Of a DNA stretch of 64,000 nt, positions 60,120-64,000 are shown one piece after another (position 1 is the first letter of the stretch; every line of letters starts with the position of its first letter). This stretch comes from Atrichornis clamosus (Eukaryota > Chordata > Aves > Passeriformes > Menuridae), in assembly GCA_013400975.1 (NCBI GenBank), contig WBMZ01008618.1:248001-312000 (forward strand), given 5' to 3'. The position numbers and the translations under genes were made by a program. Under the pieces are notes generated by a model, which did not search any database, had not been told where the DNA came from, and worked only from the letters and a program-made list of their open reading frames with translations.

Positions 60120-60780
60120 CTGAAAATATGACAGTGTTGTTCTAGAGATGGTGATGTGGCCTCACCTTGAGAAGCATGTTTGGTTTGGTTACCCTAATTA
60201 AAAAATGATAGAGCAGGAAATAGAAGAGGTTCAGTAAAGGGCAACAAACCTAATCAGAAGCACAAAAAGTACTTTAGAGGGAAGATTTGCATGCAGCAGA
60301 GACTGCAAAGGTTAGGTCTGTTTATTTTAGGGAGAACAATACATGGGATGTGCCACTGAGAGACAGGCTGTAATGGATATAAATAAAACACCAATGCCAT
60401 GACTTTTCCCTCTTTTGGATATGAAAGATAGATGTAAAATTAAATTATGAGTCAATGCATTGAACAGCTTTAATAGGATGCGCTTTGAACCTAAGTTTTA
60501 ATTAGCCTATGGGATTCATTGCCACAAGGTAGGATATTGAGACTGACAGATTGGCATTGTTTGGATGATTAGCAATATCATCTACAGTTGGGCAGGATGG
60601 AGTTTCATCCTTTGCACTTTGGGCTGTACGCTAAACACAGCTTATCCCTCAGGCATACTGGTGTAGAATTCTCTACTGGTGTATAATTATGGGATTTTAC
60701 AGGGCCTTTTGAAGCAGCTGGCACAGGTTGGTCTCTAGGCCATTGCTTGATTCCAGCACTTTGAATTCTGTGTTAGTGAC
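60120..60780 (+). mobile_element. ancient CR1/L3-type LINE 3' end
   Basis: An old LINE remnant distinct from the young CR1 1 kb upstream. The order of recognisable pieces is that of the RT C-terminus and 3' untranslated region of ancient amniote CR1/L3 elements. First comes gtgatgtggcctcaccttgag, then ttggttaccctaatta, then gttcagtaaagggcaacaaa and gttaggtctgtttatttt. Then follow tagcctatgggattcattgcc and cccctcagg-type sequence near 60650. The 3' block is ttttgaagcagctggcac followed by a degraded form of the terminal block that ends near ttgaattctgtgtta. Many indels and substitutions break every frame. Such copies are shared across reptiles, birds and mammals, so this insertion could predate modern birds. 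Subfamily is uncertain. Confidence 0.8.
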
Positions 60781-61549
60781 AAGGACTGGGCAATAATTCC
60801 TGGATAAAAAAATAACTGCAGAAGTTTGGATTGTTGTGGTTTCCCCCCACCCTGTCTTTTTGGACTTCCCTGTGAGTTGACTGTGACTACATCAGCTTGC
60901 AGGAGAGGTTTTGGCTTCCCGTGGAAGGTGTCCATTTGCCCATTCTGGATCGATTTATTTTACTTTCTTTGTCTTCTTAATGGCTTGCATCCCTTACAGT
61001 CTTTAATTATTGCACATTTTGGACTTTTTCACTCCAAACCAGCTGCCATCAATAAACTGGTCCAGTAATTATTTCTCTGGCTTCAGAAAATGGCTATTGT
61101 GAAGTCAGAGGCAGTAGGAACAGGTGGGCTGCAGAATGCCTGTTTGATTTGGTAAACAGCATTAAAAAATTGGCACTTTGACTTTGTCCCTGTAACAGAC
61201 CAGTTCTACAGCTTTTGTTAATCACATGCTGCATGTTTTCCAGTGTCACAGCATATGTTCTTTGCCATTGCAAGACATTTGTTGCTTTATTTTTTCTTCT
61301 TTCTTTTGAAAATGTAGAAAGTTAAAAACACATATGAAATACCCACAGGATGGAAATCCTTCAAATGTACAGTGGTGTTTGGTTGGGGAGAGCCTTTTGG
61401 GAAAAGGGGAGGGTACAGATGGACGAACAAAGTCAGAGCAGGCTGAGCCCGGGGTACGGTGCCGGCACAGATGCTCTGCTCTGTGCAGTTCCTACTCTGT
61501 GCCCAAAAATTGTGCTCTGAGGCACTTTATGCTTGTAGGACAGTTTAGC
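60781..61549. other. non-coding stretch
   Basis: No recognisable gene. Pyrimidine-rich DNA at 60835-60860 and AT-rich DNA elsewhere, with a GC-richer part at 61380-61500. Lies between two ancient retroelement remnants. Confidence 0.5.
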
Positions 61550-61735
61550 CTAATGTAGAGCTGGTAACTTGGCATGCAGGAGTCCTGCGGTCTGTTCTTG
61601 GCTCTGCTCAGGCCTCCTGGGTGAGCTTAGGGAAGTCACTGCAGCAACCTCAGTTCTCTCCAAAATGGGGACTGTGAACCTACTGTTCTGTGTATGAGCT
61701 CTGTGAGCTGCTGGGGAGCAGCGAGACTACATTTG
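61550..61735 (+). mobile_element. MIR-like (tRNA-derived, CORE-type) SINE remnant
   Basis: The core follows the MIR pattern in order: aggagtcctgcggtctgttc, then ttggctctgctcaggcctcc, then gtgagcttagggaagtcact. After that come caacctcagttctctccaaa and atggggactgtgaacctac. In MIR-type SINEs this is the stretch meaning roughly 'loses-tRNA-half, then CORE': ...ggctctgcc...gtgacctt gggcaagtcac...cctcagtttcc...aaaatgggg. About 180 bp is recognisable and the 3' tail is not clear. MIR-type elements spread in early amniotes, so this is an old fossil sharing the neighbourhood with the ancient LINE at 60120. Not transcribed as far as can be seen. Confidence 0.65.
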
Positions 61736-64000
61736 GGGTGAAATGGTTCCTGCTCCTCCCGAGGATGGGGCTGTGCATGCGGCCAGGTCGGGGTGCAGTC
61801 ACCCCGCAGCAGCCCCAAGCACTGTGAGCCGCCGGCTCTCCTGCCCCCTCACGGCATCATAACGCAGCTTCAGTACCAAATAGCACATCTGGGCTTCTCT
61901 GTTCATCTGTTCTTCCTGTAGTCTCAGATTTTTATCCCATGTTCCTCTCAACAGTCACTGACGTTTGGAAGTGCTGTTTTCCACTGAGGCTCTCTGTAAC
62001 GAGGTCCTGCAGGAAGGGCTTTGAGAGGCAGCCAATACCGAGGGGCTCAGAAGAGGCCATGGCTAATGAGAAACAGTCCTGTCCCTAAAAAAGATCTAGG
62101 GGACTTCAGTTCCCTTGCTATCCTCTCCACATTGTCTGAAGAGCAAACTTCATCCTCTTGGGAGAGGAGACAGCAGCTGCTCCTCCTGAGAGCACTGTGC
62201 AAAATTCATTCTCCATTGCAGGTCACAAAGGAGCAAGCAAATAGATTCTTCTCTTATTCCCCAACAGGAGTGGCTGAAAAGCAGTGACAGTGGATTTGTT
62301 CCTCCTGCCCCTGCTTAGCAGTAGGGCAGATACCTGTGCCATGAAGGATAAGGAAGGACAATCTCTTGGGGGACTCTCCCTGCTCCACAGATCAGAAATT
62401 CGCTTCTTCCTAGCACAGCAATATGGTGATTCTTCATCTTATGGGCAAGCTGAGTGATAAAAGTGGGCCAATACCAGCTTTGTATGAAACCTGGTGGATT
62501 TTAAACAGAAGAGAGCAGTGTCCCTGCACACACTGACAACTAAGGATTCTGTTGTTCTGCTTCCCATGTTAGCAGTGCAGCTGTTAAAGCTCTGGAACAT
62601 TTTTTGGACAAAAAGGACAATGTTCCTGTGAGACTTTAAAAATGAATTAATAGAACATTGATTTAACTTACTGGCTTTCTGCAATGCCTTTGTTTCCAGG
62701 CAGTAAAAGTCTACTTGCCAGTTGTCCAGCCAGAAGCCAGTATCTATAAAAACCTGCCCCAGGCAGTTTGTGGAGGGCCTTAGTTAATTAAGATATGCAT
62801 TATCATCTCTGCTTTGGGCTGCTTGTGAGAGAATGTAAAAAGCACAACTAGACAACTGTCTTTTCCTCCTGTTTTGAGACTCATTCCTGATCCCACTGTG
62901 ATTGCCAGCAGCAGACAAGGAATAGAGCCAGAAGAGTGAAAATTAATAGTGGTGGCATCTGAAATCTCCATCCGTGAGCTTAAAAACATGCCTGCTTTAG
63001 ATTGGGTCTTTATTTGCAGGGGGCAACAGCTCATTCCCATAGTCTGAGTGCTGGAAAATTTAAAAATAGAGTGTGAAGACCCCTGCTGCCATCCTGCACA
63101 AGGCTTCAGACAGCACGTGGACTTTGTGATCAAAAGAGGTATGTCTTGTTGCCTGTGTAACTGTGTCTGTTCAGGCATATGCATTTTACAAAGTGGCTCT
63201 GTTCTTAATAGTCAAGGGTAAAATGGTATCCTGAGGAGTTTCTCCTCAAGTATTAAGGGTGTTTTGTTCTTGACATAGAGTTTTAGTGAATGAGAAAGCA
63301 GCAGTGCTTTGTTCTCAGTCTCCATCTCTCCCTCTGCCACCTTCCTTCTCTCACAGGCCCTCTGCCTCCCTCCCTCTGCCTGACTTGCACTGGGGCATTG
63401 ACCATCCTTGTCCTTCACACAGGGACCTTCCCTGCCTGCACACCTTTCCTGCTGCCTGCCCAAAACCACAGAGTGCCTGGGAAGGCCCCAGTGTGCAAGT
63501 TTTACATTCTTCATGATGCAAAACTAACTGGGAGCCACCTGGCCTGGGAGCACAGCAAGCTCCAAGCTTCAGATATCTAGTGTACTCTTTTCCGTGGGCA
63601 TGGATGTGTCAGGAAAGATCTCCTTGGATATGGGCGTGTGGTTCCAGTAAAATGTCCACTACCTGTTTCCTAGATCATCAAAACTTGTCTGATTTCTTCA
63701 GCCTGCTGTGGTTGAGTTGTGTTTGACCTAAAAAGAGGTGTGGGAGGGCTCTGAAGGCAGTCAGCAACTTCCAGAGCATCTATTCCCCAGGGAGGAGGGA
63801 AAGCTCCTAAGCCCTAGATAAAATACTCATCACTTAGACAAATGTGCCAAGATCCTCAAATCCTCCCTAGAAATAGGGGATTGCAATATTAAACATAATT
63901 ATGAAATGTCTGTAGAGCTGCAGCTACAGATGGAGCTTTACGAGTGGTTTGAAGTAATGCTGCACCAGCATCAATTATCCCCAGCAACTGCACAAAGATA
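61736..64000. other. non-coding stretch at the window end
   Basis: No gene recognised. A GC-rich patch with several CpG lies at 61780-61860. A pyrimidine-rich interval lies at 63318-63395 (ccatctctccctctgcc and similar words). Frames of 76-134 codons on both strands have no recognisable domain. Confidence 0.55.

Noticed and set aside
1..64000. CRISPR arrays, operons, bacterial promoters, tRNA or rRNA genes
   Set aside because: No regularly spaced repeats with spacers, no tRNA B-box with a matching acceptor stem and no rRNA words were seen. The sequence is vertebrate.

Overview
This window is vertebrate nuclear DNA and almost certainly comes from a bird. Three things point there. A young CR1 (chicken repeat 1) LINE 3' end lies at about 58168-59150. 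Two copies of an avian endogenous-retrovirus-type LTR lie at 33556-33763 and about 36347-36916. The background is AT-leaning and CpG-poor, with many poly-T and pyrimidine tracts and none of the primate or rodent SINEs. The LTR family resembles one I associate with songbird genomes, so a passerine is my best guess, but that rests on memory of repeat families and not on a search.

I find no protein-coding exon, tRNA, rRNA or known small RNA gene that I can defend. The open reading frames are short, overlap on both strands, match no family I recognise and cluster in the more GC-rich patches, as chance frames do. The only stretches of recognisable protein ancestry are decayed LINE reverse-transcriptase pieces. 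The window is best read as intergenic or deep intronic sequence.

Layout: 1-5290, featureless non-coding DNA. 5290-5980, a decayed, internally repetitive element resembling avian ERV sequence, with a unit of about 100 bp. 5985-33555, mostly unique non-coding sequence with simple repeats, a 16-bp palindrome carrying two overlapping POU octamers (6900-6915), a paired GATA site in a CpG-retaining patch (10740-10990) and a second such patch at 29890-30200. 33556-36916, two same-strand LTRs, one complete but old and one with a large internal deletion. 36917-48765, non-coding DNA with long pyrimidine tracts and an AT-rich candidate conserved block (44690-45255) holding a 10-bp inverted repeat. 48770-48960, another CpG-retaining patch with an X-box-like site. 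49585-50025, an old CR1-type ORF2 fragment, followed by a GC-rich, CpG-enriched stretch to 50590. 50600-58165, unique non-coding DNA with short tandem duplications. 58168-59150, the young CR1. 60120-60780, a much older CR1/L3-type 3' end. 61550-61735, a MIR-like SINE remnant. The rest is featureless.

No genes act together here. The interest lies in layered retroelements of different ages, read from the sequence plus repeat-family knowledge, and in several candidate cis-regulatory patches, which are inference. I saw no evidence of a new biological system.
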